Below, one piece after another: positions 19,655-28,724 of a stretch of 64,000 nucleotides of DNA (position 1 is its first letter; each line of letters starts with the position of its first letter). A model generated the notes under the pieces. The model had not been told where the DNA came from and did not search any database. It saw nothing but the letters and a program-made list of their open reading frames with translations. Position numbers and translations under genes: made by a program. The DNA is from Arthrobacter endolithicus. Lineage in GTDB: Bacteria; Actinomycetota; Actinomycetes; Actinomycetales; Micrococcaceae. The DNA is taken from positions 1 through 64,000 of the forward strand of contig NZ_JAPNLH010000009.1 in assembly GCF_026627425.1 (NCBI RefSeq), read 5' to 3'.

Positions 19655-21175
19655 TCAGAGAGGCTCGCAACCAATGCTGGCAGGATCTGACGTCCCGCCA
19701 AAGCCGATGCCCCGGTAAATTTCGGGCCGGTTCTTTTTCAGCCGCAAGCCCCACAACAGTCCGGCTATGCCCGGAATAACCACCAGTGCGGGCAGGATCC
19801 AGGACAGCGGCGAGAACCCGTCCGAGCCGATCAACACATTGAAGTTGACCACGATGAGCACGAACACTGTGCCAAGCGTGAGTGTGGCCAGCCCCGGTGC
19901 GATCACCCGTGTCCACAGCGAGTACCCCGCACTGTGCTTGCGGAAGTAGCCGATGACCGCTACGGAAATCAGGATCAGGAGCAATACCAGACCAAAGGCC
20001 GCCGTGTTGGTCAGCCAGGTGAAGAAGGTCAGCACGGGATACATTTCTCCCATGGCGGAACCGATCCCGGCGACGGTGAACACAGCGAGCATGACGAGGG
20101 CCAGCGCGGACTGGGTCAGCGATCCGGCAACCGGTGCATGCCGGGTGTTGACGCGGGCAAACCTGCGCGGCAGCACGCTTTCCCGCCCCAGCGAGAAGAC
20201 ATACCGGGCAACCGCATTGTGGAAGGCTATCAAGGCTGCCAGCAGACTGGTGATGAACAGGACCTGGGCAATGTCGGAAACAATGACCGAGCCGTGCCCC
20301 GAAAGGAAAACAAAAAGCAGGTCCGGGCCAAACTTCTGCGACTGCGCGACGACCTGGCTGGGGCCCGTGCCGACTGTCATGGCCCAGCCGGAGAAGGCGT
20401 AGAAGAGCGAAATGACTCCGACGGCGATGTACGTCGCCCGGGCGATGGAGCGGGTCGGATCTTTGGCTTCCTCGCTGTAGATCGCGGCCGATTCGAAGCC
20501 CATGAAGGCGGCCATGCTAAATGCCAAGGCCGCCCCGACACCGGCGGTGAACAAGTTCGACGGTGCCAATCCTGCACCGCTCACGCCTTCTGGGCTGACG
20601 GCGAAGGACACAACGTCGAAAACGATAACCGCTACGAATTCGAGTCCGACGAGCACGCCGATGATCTTCGCCGACAGGTCTACCTTGTTGATGCCCAACC
20701 AGCCAACGATGATGAAACCCACCAGGGCCGTCCCCCACCACGGGACATTGAGGCCAAACTTGCCGTTGACGAAGGATGCGGAGGCAAAGCCGAAAAGACC
20801 ATAGATCCCGATCTGCATCGCATTGTAGGAAATCAATGCCACCCAGGCGGCGCCCACCCCCGTGGCACGTCCGATACCTTGGGCGATATAGGCGTAGAAC
20901 GCGCCGGCGTTGCGGATGTGGGCACTCATGGCCGCGTAGCCGACGGCGAAGAGTACGAGGCAGATCCCGAGCACGATGAACGACAATGGAATGCCGACAT
21001 TTCCTGTGACGGCAAAATTGCTGGGAATCCCGCCTGCCACCACCGTTAAGGGGGCGGAGGCCGCAATGATCATGAAGACGAGGGCCGGCACACCGAGCGT
21101 GCGCTTACTCAAGCCCGTGCTTGAGCCGGTGACGGGGGATGTGCCCGTCAGCGACATGGTTTGTTCGTGTGACAT
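19655..21175 (-). CDS. APC family amino acid/amine permease
   Basis: 506-residue inner-membrane permease with about twelve hydrophobic segments. It begins with the APC-type first helix (RTLGVPALVFMIIAASAP...TVVAGGIP) and carries the FMGFESAAIYSEEAKDP motif of the amino acid-polyamine-organocation family. ATG 21175 has GGAGG five bases upstream. It is last in a run with the AraC regulator and aldehyde dehydrogenase and close to an amine oxidase, so uptake of an aromatic amine or related compound is the likely role. Import of an amino acid cannot be excluded. A site shared with the regulator gene precedes it. Confidence 0.88.
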   Translation of the reverse strand: MSHEQTMSLTGTSPVTGSSTGLSKRTLGVPALVFMIIAASAPLTVVAGGIPSNFAVTGNVGIPLSFIVLGICLVLFAVGYAAMSAHIRNAGAFYAYIAQGIGRATGVGAAWVALISYNAMQIGIYGLFGFASASFVNGKFGLNVPWWGTALVGFIIVGWLGINKVDLSAKIIGVLVGLEFVAVIVFDVVSFAVSPEGVSGAGLAPSNLFTAGVGAALAFSMAAFMGFESAAIYSEEAKDPTRSIARATYIAVGVISLFYAFSGWAMTVGTGPSQVVAQSQKFGPDLLFVFLSGHGSVIVSDIAQVLFITSLLAALIAFHNAVARYVFSLGRESVLPRRFARVNTRHAPVAGSLTQSALALVMLAVFTVAGIGSAMGEMYPVLTFFTWLTNTAAFGLVLLLILISVAVIGYFRKHSAGYSLWTRVIAPGLATLTLGTVFVLIVVNFNVLIGSDGFSPLSWILPALVVIPGIAGLLWGLRLKKNRPEIYRGIGFGGTSDPASIGCEPL

Positions 21176-21211
21176 TAAAACCTCCATTGGGAGAATAAAG
21201 ATGCTTTGAGT

Positions 21212-21225
21212 GTGTCACGTGTCAC
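21212..21225. promoter_or_regulatory. GTGTCAC direct repeat in the permease promoter
   Basis: GTGTCACGTGTCAC is two copies of GTGTCAC in tandem, 37 bases upstream of the permease ATG. Its right part CACGTGTCAC matches the half-site CACnnGTCAC found upstream of the AraC-type regulator gene at 24113-24137. Confidence 0.5.
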
Positions 21226-21378
21226 AATGTAAGGCTTGTTATTCGCGGCACCGTTGTTGACTTACAGTGCAGGACTTCCATGGTGCCCAAGGTCGGCAGG
21301 TTGACGTAGGACAACGCGAGTGGCGCCGCCACATGACGTGACGACGGCCCCTCCTTGGGGATTGTCCCGCTGCAGACC

Positions 21379-22788
21379 TTAGCCGTTGATCACTTGCGGG
21401 ACGCCGAGGGATTTCAGTCCCTCAACCCCGAATTCGAGCCCGTAGCCGGACTGCTTGGCCCCGCCGAACGGAATGCGGGGGTCCACGGCGCCGTGTTTGT
21501 TGACCCACACGGTGCCGGCCTGGATGCGCGCCGCTACACTGCGGGCCTTCGCCAAGTCGGATGACCAGACGGAGGCCCCGAGTCCGACGTCAAGGCCGTT
21601 GGCCATGGCCACCGCCTCGTCGACGGTGCTGTACCGGATGATGGGCAGAGCTGGCCCGAATTGTTCCTCGGCCACCAGCGGGTTGTTGTTGTCTATGTCG
21701 GCAACGAGTGTGGTTGGGTAGAAATAGCCGGGCTGCTCCAGGTCCGGGTTCCCGCCCAGCAGCACTCGTGCGCCAGAGTCTCTGGCAGCTTCCACTAGCC
21801 GGGAAACAATGTCGTATTGCTGCTTGTTCTGCAGCGGTCCGAGCACGTTCGCCTCGTCCAGCCCCACGCCCATCGGCACTGCGGCAGCGAATGCCGTGAG
21901 TGCTTCGCAGACCTCGTCATAGACGTCAGCGTGCACATAGAGGCGCTTCAGGGCCGCACAGGTCTGGCCGGTGTTGATGAACGCACCCCAGAACAAGTCT
22001 TCAGCGATGGCTTTCGGATCGGCGTCGGGGAGAACGATCCCGGCGTCGTTGCCGCCGAGTTCAAGGGTCAGGCGCTTGACGGTGTCTGCTGAGGATTTAA
22101 TGATGGCCTTCCCCGTTGCCGTGGAACCGGTGAACATGATCTTGCCGACCCCGGGGTGTTCCGCCAGACGGGCGCCGACCTCCCTGTCGCCGCAGACCAC
22201 CGAGAGCAGGCCCTCGGGAAGCTCCTGGTTCAGCACCTGGACCAGTGCGAGGACGCTAAGCGGGGTGTACTCGGACGGCTTGACGACCACGGCATTGCCC
22301 ATGCGCAGGGCCGGGGCGATCTGCCAGACCGCGATCATCATGGGCCAGTTCCATGGTCCGATCGCGCCGACGACGCCGATGGGCCGGTAGTGGATTTCGG
22401 CATGCGTCTCGCCGTCGTCGACCACGGTCTCCGCGGTCAATTCAGTTGCGGCGGCGGCGCGCAGCCAGGCGGAGCAGGCGCCGACCTCGAAGCGGGCATT
22501 GGGTCCGTTGAGCGGCTTGCCCTGCTCGCGGGAGAGCAGCTTGGCGAGGTCTTCAGCGGAGCGCTCGACGGCGTCGGCAGCCTTGAGCAGCGCTTCGCTT
22601 CGCGCCTCATGGCCGAGAGCAGCCCACGCGGGCTGGGCAGCAGTGGCGGCAGCGACGGCACGCTCCAAGTCCTCGACATCGTGAACCGGTGCTTTGCCCA
22701 CCGCTTCCCCCGTGGCGGGGTCCAGCAGGGTTCGGGTTTTTCCGGAGGTGGGTGTAATCGCCGTTAGCAGGTCAGTGTACGTTTGCAT
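21379..22788 (-). CDS. feaB: Aldehyde dehydrogenase, probably (hydroxy)phenylacetaldehyde dehydrogenase
   Basis: 469 residues, class I ALDH fold. Motifs are the cofactor loop PWNWPMMIAVWQ, glutamate in LELGGNDAG, catalytic cysteine in NTGQTCAALKRLYV and the C-terminal PFGGAKQSGYGLEFG. ATG 22788 starts where family similarity starts (MQTYTDLLTAI). The gene lies between an AraC/FeaR-like regulator and a permease, and a copper amine oxidase is nearby, the same combination as E. coli tynA-feaB-feaR. It would oxidise the aldehyde from the amine oxidase to the arylacetic acid fed into the hpa operon. Substrate choice is inferred from context only. Confidence 0.8.
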   Translation of the reverse strand: MQTYTDLLTAITPTSGKTRTLLDPATGEAVGKAPVHDVEDLERAVAAATAAQPAWAALGHEARSEALLKAADAVERSAEDLAKLLSREQGKPLNGPNARFEVGACSAWLRAAAATELTAETVVDDGETHAEIHYRPIGVVGAIGPWNWPMMIAVWQIAPALRMGNAVVVKPSEYTPLSVLALVQVLNQELPEGLLSVVCGDREVGARLAEHPGVGKIMFTGSTATGKAIIKSSADTVKRLTLELGGNDAGIVLPDADPKAIAEDLFWGAFINTGQTCAALKRLYVHADVYDEVCEALTAFAAAVPMGVGLDEANVLGPLQNKQQYDIVSRLVEAARDSGARVLLGGNPDLEQPGYFYPTTLVADIDNNNPLVAEEQFGPALPIIRYSTVDEAVAMANGLDVGLGASVWSSDLAKARSVAARIQAGTVWVNKHGAVDPRIPFGGAKQSGYGLEFGVEGLKSLGVPQVING

Positions 22789-23009
22789 GAATTTTCCACT
22801 TCGAGTCGGTAAGCGCAAGGCCGGGCGGCCACTGCCGCGATACGTCAAGTCTTGTTGGTCACCCAGCTTTGTGTCTTGCCGATCTGCGAAGGGCTGTTGA
22901 CCCACGGCGAACAAATATAGTTGCGAGCGTGTTGTCTTCGGAAGGAACAAAGCGGATTTTAGAGGCCAATTTATCGGCGGCGGCCGCGCTTCAGGCGGTG
23001 GCCACACCT

Positions 23010-23996
23010 TCAGGCTGCGGCACGGCCAGCGGGCCGTCGGTAGGCGCTGGGGGGCTCGCCGAAGGCGGATCGGAAGATGCGGCTGAAATGTGCCGCATCG
23101 ACGAAGCCCCACCCTGCGGCAATGCCACTGACCGGGCGATGCGCCAGCATCGGGTCGCGCAGCTCGCGCCGGCAATTCTCCAGCCGCCGTGTGCGGATCC
23201 AGAGGGCCACAGTGGGTCCCGCCTCCTGGAAAACATTGTGCAGGTGCCGAGTGGAGATGAAATGCGCGGCGGCGATGCTGGCCGGGGACAGCTCCGGATC
23301 GGCCAGATTTGCCTCGATGAAACGGCGGATCCTCGCCAGAAGCTCGTCGTGCGGGCGCCCGTGCCCTTCCACTGCCTGGTCCAGCTCAGCCGCGAACATG
23401 GTGCTCAGCAGGTCCACCGCGTTGTGCGCCAGCCGCTGCCCGCTGGGCCCGGAGAGTATGTCCAGATTTTCCGCCAGCTGAGTCATGAAGGGGCTGATCA
23501 TCCGCCCGAGCCCCTTGTTGGCGGCCATCCGCGTGGCCGTCAGTCGGTTGACTGAACCGGCCGGCAGGTCAAGGGCATCGTGGGGGAACATGAGCACCAG
23601 CGTGCGAAAGTCGGACTCGTAAGCCAATGTGTAGGGGCGGTGGGTGTCATACACAGCCAGGTCGCCGGGGTGGAGGACGGCTTCGCGGTTGTCCTGGACC
23701 AGGATACCGGTGCCGGCCAGCTGCAGGTTGAGCTTGAAATAGAGGCGGTCCGAGCGGGTAATGAGCGACGGGGTGCGGTGCACGCTGTGGCCAGAGGCCG
23801 TGACCTCGATGATGGACAGCTCGTCCAGGAGCCGGGAGCGCAGCCGGCCATGAAAATGGTCGGGGTCGCTGAAGCGGACATGCAGCGGCACGAAGGATTT
23901 GGAGATTAAGTCATTCCACTCGGAGAAGGAATGGGCGACGGCGGTTTGGACGGTTTCGGCCGTCTGGATGTCGGCGGTTTCGAGAGCGGCGGTCAT
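23010..23996 (-). CDS. feaR: AraC family regulator, FeaR-like
   Basis: 328 residues. The N-terminal half is the AraC_binding_2 type (LNLQLAGTGILVQDNREAVLHPGDLAVYDTHRPY region), which responds to small ligands. The C-terminal half is an AraC double helix-turn-helix (PASIAAAHFISTRHLHNVFQEAG, GWGFVDAAHFSRIFRSAFGEPPSAYRR in pieces). ATG 23996 has AGGGGA upstream. E. coli FeaR has this architecture and activates tynA and feaB for aromatic amine use; here the regulator precedes the aldehyde dehydrogenase on the same strand. The symbol is by architecture and context. Confidence 0.8.
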   Translation of the reverse strand: MTAALETADIQTAETVQTAVAHSFSEWNDLISKSFVPLHVRFSDPDHFHGRLRSRLLDELSIIEVTASGHSVHRTPSLITRSDRLYFKLNLQLAGTGILVQDNREAVLHPGDLAVYDTHRPYTLAYESDFRTLVLMFPHDALDLPAGSVNRLTATRMAANKGLGRMISPFMTQLAENLDILSGPSGQRLAHNAVDLLSTMFAAELDQAVEGHGRPHDELLARIRRFIEANLADPELSPASIAAAHFISTRHLHNVFQEAGPTVALWIRTRRLENCRRELRDPMLAHRPVSGIAAGWGFVDAAHFSRIFRSAFGEPPSAYRRPAGRAAA

Positions 23997-24112
23997 TCGG
24001 AAATCCCCTAGTCGTGCGAGTGCCTGTGGGGCGGGACCATGCCGGCCGCCGGTGCCCAACACCGCGGCGGCATCTGACGGAACTGTGGCGGACAACACTT
24101 TTCCAATACTCT

Positions 24113-24137
24113 AGTGACTTGTGTGCCACTTGTCACT
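24113..24137. promoter_or_regulatory. Inverted repeat upstream of the FeaR-like gene
   Basis: Half-sites AGTGACnnGTG and CACnnGTCACT are separated by three bases, giving a 25-base interrupted dyad. It lies 117 bases upstream of the regulator ATG and overlaps the stop codon of the TetR gene. The right half-site recurs in the permease promoter. Confidence 0.55.
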
Positions 24138-24781
24138 TATTTTCGACGATCGGCGAATAAAGATTGAGGGTCTGGTGTCTGTTGGACCGCCAATGGATCC
24201 AACAGCAGGAGGTAGGCGTCCAGCTGTGCGCTCAATTGGGCCGGCAGGTGTTCGTCCGGTGACATGGCGGCGACTATTTGGGCCCCCAGTAGCATGCTCA
24301 TCAGTTGGTTGACGATGTCGTCGTCGTTTGTCGCCACGGTGACCTCGCCTCGATCCCGTGCCAGGCGTAGATGTTCCTCCAGCGCGGAGCGCCACTGGTT
24401 CATTGACGTTTCATGCAGTCTGGCCTTGGCAGGATCCGTCAGGGCTTTTTGCCAGAACGGGATGACGATGCGGGCTTCGTTGATGCGGTCCTCGTCCAGC
24501 GGCAGGACCTCCTGGCAAAACGCGCGCAGGGCAGCCAGCCCGACCAGGCCCGCCGACATGTCAGCAATGCGCTCATTCGTTCTGTTCAGCACGTGCCCGA
24601 ACGCAAACGTGATGAGGTCGTCCTTGGTCGGGAAATATGGCTTCAGGGCCCCGTTGGCGAAGCCGGCCTCGGTGGCGATCTCACGCATGGTTGCGCTCTC
24701 GATCCCATGCCGGGCAATGATGCGCCATGTGGCATCCACCAGCTCCAGGCGGCGCTGGTCGTGGTTGACAATTTTTGGCAC
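24137..24781 (-). CDS. TetR family regulator (BetI-like)
   Basis: 214 residues. N-terminal TetR helix-turn-helix: DATWRIIARHGIESATMREI then AGFANGALKPYFPTKDDLI, a BetI-like pattern, with a helical C-terminal ligand domain. The start is GTG 24781 with GGGAG seven bases upstream. It is divergent from the copper amine oxidase gene and upstream of the AraC regulator gene, so it probably controls amine oxidase expression through the inverted repeat at 24855-24876. Confidence 0.87.
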   Translation of the reverse strand: MPKIVNHDQRRLELVDATWRIIARHGIESATMREIATEAGFANGALKPYFPTKDDLITFAFGHVLNRTNERIADMSAGLVGLAALRAFCQEVLPLDEDRINEARIVIPFWQKALTDPAKARLHETSMNQWRSALEEHLRLARDRGEVTVATNDDDIVNQLMSMLLGAQIVAAMSPDEHLPAQLSAQLDAYLLLLDPLAVQQTPDPQSLFADRRK

Positions 24782-24854
24782 TCAAATTCTCCCTGACAGG
24801 CCGAAGCGGCGAACAATTGCGGGCTGACCCCTTGTGGTGCATCTTACGTGTGGG

Positions 24855-24876
24855 TATTCTCTACATTCATAGAATA
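24855..24876. promoter_or_regulatory. Candidate TetR operator before the amine oxidase gene
   Basis: Inverted repeat TATTCT and AGAATA separated by ten bases in an A/T-rich stretch between two divergent genes, 49 bases upstream of the amine oxidase ATG. The A/T content also suits a core promoter. Confidence 0.45.
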
Positions 24877-24924
24877 AAACTTTTCGCGGCCTGTTTTTGA
24901 CCGCCGAACTACAGAAGGGTAGCC

Positions 24925-26865
24925 ATGACTGCCGCCACGGATGTCGAAGTCTCCGCCTATTCACTGATCGCCGCTGCCGAAATCACCGCAGTTCGAGCCA
25001 TTCTGCTCACCGCCGGCCTGCTCGGAGACACGGTGCGATTTGCCTACCTGGGACTGTTAGATCCGCCGCGCGGACAGTCCGCCGCGGCTCCGGTTGACCG
25101 CCGGTACCGTGCGTTCCTGCACGACGTTGCCGGCGGCGCAACCAAGGACGTGGTGGTCTCGGTGACCCGGGGCGCCGTCGAATCCGCCGTCGAGCTTGAC
25201 ACCGCGGTGATGGGGGAACTTCCGGTCCTGGAAGAGGAATTCGAGGTGGTGGAGTCGATACTCTCGACCAACCCCGATTGGCTCAACGCGCTCGCGGCCC
25301 GGAACCTGGACGTTGCCAAGGTGCGCGTGGCGCCGCTGTCCGCAGGCGTCTTTGAATACCCGGAGGAAAAGGGCCGGCGCATCCTGCGCGGGCTCGCCTT
25401 TGTCCAGGACTTCCCGGAGGACAGCCCCTGGGCTCACCCCGTCGATGGGCTCGTCGCTTATGTCGACGTCGTCAGCAAGTCGGTCGACCAAGTCCTTGAT
25501 TACGGCGTGGTTCCTGTTCCCGCGGAGCACGGCAACTACACCGACCCCGAGCTGACGGGCCCGATGCGGGAGACACAAAAACCGATCAGCATCACCCAGC
25601 CGGAAGGCCCCAGCTTCACCATCACCGGCGGCAACCACGTCGAATGGGAGAAATGGGGCCTGGACGTCGGCTTCGACGCCCGCGAAGGCGTCATCCTGCA
25701 CAACCTTTCGTTTGCCGAAGGCGGCCGGAAACGCTCCATCATCAATCGCGCCTCCATCGCTGAAATGGTTGTCCCCTATGGCGACCCGTCTCCGGTCCGG
25801 TCGTGGCAAAACTACTTCGACACGGGTGAATACCTGGTCGGCCAGTACGCAAATTCCCTGGAGCTCGGGTGCGACTGCCTGGGCGAGATCACATACCTGA
25901 GCCCGGTGATCAGCGACGCCTTCGGCAACCCCCGCGAGATCCACAACGGGATCTGCATGCATGAAGAGGACTGGTCGATCCTGTCCAAGCACTCGGACCT
26001 GTGGACCGGGATCGACTACACCCGTCGCAACCGCCGGCTGGTGATCTCCTTCTTCACTACCATCGGCAACTATGACTACGGCTTCTACTGGTACCTCTAC
26101 CTGGACGGAACCATCGAGTTCGAGGCCAAGGCTACCGGAATCGTCTTCACCAGCGCCTACCCCGGGAAGGGATACCCGTACGCTTCCGAGCTGGCGCCCG
26201 GGCTTGGCGCACCGTACCACCAGCACCTGTTCGGGGCCCGCCTGGACATGGCCGTAGATGGACTGGCGAATCGGGTGGAGGAGGAGGACGTGGTGCGCGT
26301 GCCCATGGGGGAGGGAAATGAGCGCGGCAACGCCTTCAGCCGCAAGCGCACGGTGCTGGCCACGGAGTCCCAGGCCGTCCGGGAGGCGGAGATGCGCAGC
26401 GGCCGGACGTGGGTGATATCCAACCCGACGTCGCTGAACCGGCTCGGGGACCCGGTGGCCTACAAGCTTCATCCCCAGGGCCAGCCCATGCTGTTGGCGG
26501 ACCCGGAGTCCTCGGTGGCCAAGCGGGCGGCGTTTGCGACGAAGGATCTTTGGGTGACCCGGTTCGCGGAGGGTGAGCACTACCCGACTGGCGACTTCGT
26601 CAACCAGCACAGTGGTGGGGCCGGTCTGCCCGCCTACATCGCCGCAGACCGCGACATTGACGGCCAGGACATTGTTCTCTGGCACACGTTCGGTCTGACA
26701 CATTTCCCGCGGGTGGAGGACTGGCCGATCATGCCCGTTGACTCCGTCGGCTTCAAACTGCGGCCGGAAGGGTTCTTTGACCGCAGCCCGGTGCTTGACG
26801 TGCCTGCCAGCGCCCATGTCCTCCATGAGAGCGGACCCGACGGTGCCGACCACTGCCGTTGCTGA
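24925..26865 (+). CDS. Copper-containing primary-amine oxidase
   Basis: Oxidises primary amines (phenylethylamine, tyramine, dopamine or histamine in relatives) to aldehydes, ammonia and hydrogen peroxide. 646 residues, very close in layout to the Arthrobacter globiformis enzyme. Tyr383 in GNYDY is the residue converted to topaquinone. Asp299 is the catalytic base. His432 and His434 (HQH) and His593 bind copper. Cys318 and Cys344 match the known disulfide. Every position is one above the A. globiformis numbering. ATG 24925 has AAGGG upstream. It has no signal peptide. Phenylethylamine oxidase and histamine oxidase types cannot be separated by eye. Confidence 0.95.
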   Translation: MTAATDVEVSAYSLIAAAEITAVRAILLTAGLLGDTVRFAYLGLLDPPRGQSAAAPVDRRYRAFLHDVAGGATKDVVVSVTRGAVESAVELDTAVMGELPVLEEEFEVVESILSTNPDWLNALAARNLDVAKVRVAPLSAGVFEYPEEKGRRILRGLAFVQDFPEDSPWAHPVDGLVAYVDVVSKSVDQVLDYGVVPVPAEHGNYTDPELTGPMRETQKPISITQPEGPSFTITGGNHVEWEKWGLDVGFDAREGVILHNLSFAEGGRKRSIINRASIAEMVVPYGDPSPVRSWQNYFDTGEYLVGQYANSLELGCDCLGEITYLSPVISDAFGNPREIHNGICMHEEDWSILSKHSDLWTGIDYTRRNRRLVISFFTTIGNYDYGFYWYLYLDGTIEFEAKATGIVFTSAYPGKGYPYASELAPGLGAPYHQHLFGARLDMAVDGLANRVEEEDVVRVPMGEGNERGNAFSRKRTVLATESQAVREAEMRSGRTWVISNPTSLNRLGDPVAYKLHPQGQPMLLADPESSVAKRAAFATKDLWVTRFAEGEHYPTGDFVNQHSGGAGLPAYIAADRDIDGQDIVLWHTFGLTHFPRVEDWPIMPVDSVGFKLRPEGFFDRSPVLDVPASAHVLHESGPDGADHCRC

Positions 26866-27343
26866 CACCCGTCCCGTAGTCGGGGGCTGCGTCCCAGGCA
26901 GGCTACACGTGCGCCTGTGCGCCGCCGCCGCGCTTGCCTCGGTCATCGCGCACCTGTGGATGGGCTGGGAGCATCGGTCTATGCCGTGGGAAAGCGGGCT
27001 GATGCTGCTCATGTCCGCCGTCTGCTTTCCCTGTGCAGTGGCCGTTTGGCGCAGCGCCCATGTCAGGGCCGTGCACCTCCTCTTCGCCATGGCCTTGATC
27101 ATGGTCGCCGTGCACGCCGCCCTGCTTTTGGTGCCGGTCTCCATGGCCGGCCACCAGCACGGCACTATGGTTCCCATCGTCACGCGCATGACGGGTACGG
27201 CTTCCCACTCGGCCGCAATGTTGGGCGTCATCGCCCTTGAGCTGGGAGTGGCCATGCTGGCAGCGTGGACAATGCGGCGCGCACGATGGCGGCACCCACC
27301 ACAGTCGGGTGCCGGCATCGTGCGCGGTAAAGATGCGCGGTAA
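26816..27343 (+). CDS. Small His/Met-rich four-helix membrane protein downstream of amine oxidase
   Basis: Unrecognised membrane protein of up to 175 residues that overlaps the amine oxidase end by 50 bases; the start is uncertain (ATG 26816, ATG 26825 or GTG 26843). Four hydrophobic segments are visible ([71 protein letters not shown]). Loops are rich in His and Met ([13 protein letters not shown] and MAGHQHGTM). Tight coupling to a copper enzyme suggests copper supply or storage, but that is inference. Confidence 0.65.
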   Translation: MSSMRADPTVPTTAVADTRPVVGGCVPGRLHVRLCAAAALASVIAHLWMGWEHRSMPWESGLMLLMSAVCFPCAVAVWRSAHVRAVHLLFAMALIMVAVHAALLLVPVSMAGHQHGTMVPIVTRMTGTASHSAAMLGVIALELGVAMLAAWTMRRARWRHPPQSGAGIVRGKDAR

Positions 27344-27673
27344 AAAAATAAGGGGCTACCCGTGTGTCGAGTCTCCGGCAGAGGCGGGCAGTTGGTGGTC
27401 GAAGATGGTGGCGCCACCGTCCTGTTCCGTCTGGTGGTTGACTCTGACGATCCGGGACGGTCGAGCACGGTGATGAGGGATGCCGCGCCCAAACCGGGCG
27501 CAGGTCACCGGTCGAACCTGCGCGTCCGGTGGGCCCGCACTGCAGTTGGGCCTTCACCGCAGGGAGTCGCTTCGTCACCGTGCACTGAGACCCCTGTAAG
27601 CGTCTCCATGTTTATCGACACGCAGCTGCCGGTGTAGATGTTCGTGGATGGTGCCTTCCCTGATCCGCAACCG
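27344..27673. other. Intergenic region with no recognised gene
   Basis: 330 bases separate the membrane protein gene from the mosaic pseudogene. Short open frames exist on both strands but none has a ribosome-binding site, a recognisable motif or convincing composition. It begins with a short A-run (27344-27352). Confidence 0.4.
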
Positions 27674-27699
27674 CTAGTCCCCGATTCTGACGCCGTCGT

Positions 27700-28600
27700 C
27701 AGTCGAAACGGTGGTCCCGATGGCCTGGACCAGCGCAGTGGCGATGGTTGGTGCGAAGGCACCGCCAAGTATGGCGCCGAGGGCATAGGAGGTCGCAACG
27801 CCGGAGAAGCGGATGTATGCCGGGAACAGTTCGCCGTGGTCGACCAAGGCGCCTCTGGCTATATTGACTAAGTAGGCGCCCCGCTGCATCGCGGCGAAGA
27901 AGTCCGGGGCTAGCATGCCGCGCGTCTGATCGGTCAGCGCAGCGGTGGCGACGACGAAGTCGGACCTGCGGGCGAGTTCAAGCAGCGGATAACCGTTGAT
28001 ACCGTGCTGCTGGGCCCGGGTGGCAACGCGCTTACTGGTGATGACAGTGACACTTAAAAGCTGCAGATACTGGGCAAGCTGAGTCCCCCCACCTCCGAAG
28101 CCAATAATGCCAACAGTCCTTCTCTCCAGACCGATCCCTCGGAGCTTGCCGCGTCCGGTGACCCATGGACCGGATATGGTCACCCGATGATTTTCGATGA
28201 GCCGGTGCGCCACGGCGAGCACGAGTGTCAATCCGGCGAGGGCACGAGGGTTACGGGCGGCGGCGGCCTTGTCGTTACGATGACGCCTTCGGCGGCAAGC
28301 CCGACGGGATCAGTGCCGTCGTAACCGGCACCGGACCTCGCCACATGCGTTAGGCGCGGAGTCCGGCGCACGAGCTCGGCATCGAAGGTCATATGGCCAA
28401 ACGAGAGCACGGCGTCGAGCCCATCGAACATGCTGGGGGCCGGAGAGCCGACCGGTCCCTCCGGAATGAGCCGCCAAGTGGCGAACATTGCTCGCCAGCC
28501 GAACGCCGGCATCAGGACCGTAAGTACAGGCGGGGCGACGGCCGAGCCCCATTTGGACCCGCTGTCCCAGATCCCCCAACGCTTAGGTCCTTCCACTTCT
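27700..28600 (-). pseudogene. Mosaic of MFS transporter and D-2-hydroxyacid dehydrogenase fragments
   Basis: Read on the minus strand, four pieces follow each other. About 28599-28477 is an internal piece of an anion/sugar-acid MFS transporter (GIWDSGSKWGSAVAPPVLT). About 28470-28276 is the N-terminal part of a 2-hydroxyacid dehydrogenase (LTHVARSGAGYDGTDP). After a frame change near 28230 its NAD-binding part follows (TVGIIGFGGGGTQLAQ, LVNIARGALVD) to about 27830. It then runs straight into a C-terminal MHS-type transporter piece (LGAILGGAFAPTIATAL) ending near 27707. None of the pieces is complete. This is recombination debris next to a sugar-acid gene cluster. Confidence 0.75.
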
Positions 28601-28724
28601 AGAGCTAGGTGCAAAAAAATTTGCGGTGCGCGAGCCCGGCCACTTGCAGTCGCCGCAGCCGAACCGCAACATAAGATGTTTGGCAGATGTGGCATAGGTG
28701 GTCGTCAGGACGAAGGGGATAATC

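Noticed and set aside
25057-27492. Long open frame of 811 codons on the minus strand
   Set aside because: It lies antisense to the copper amine oxidase gene, whose catalytic residues are all present on the plus strand. The antisense product is Arg/Pro/His-rich without motifs, a usual effect of high GC.
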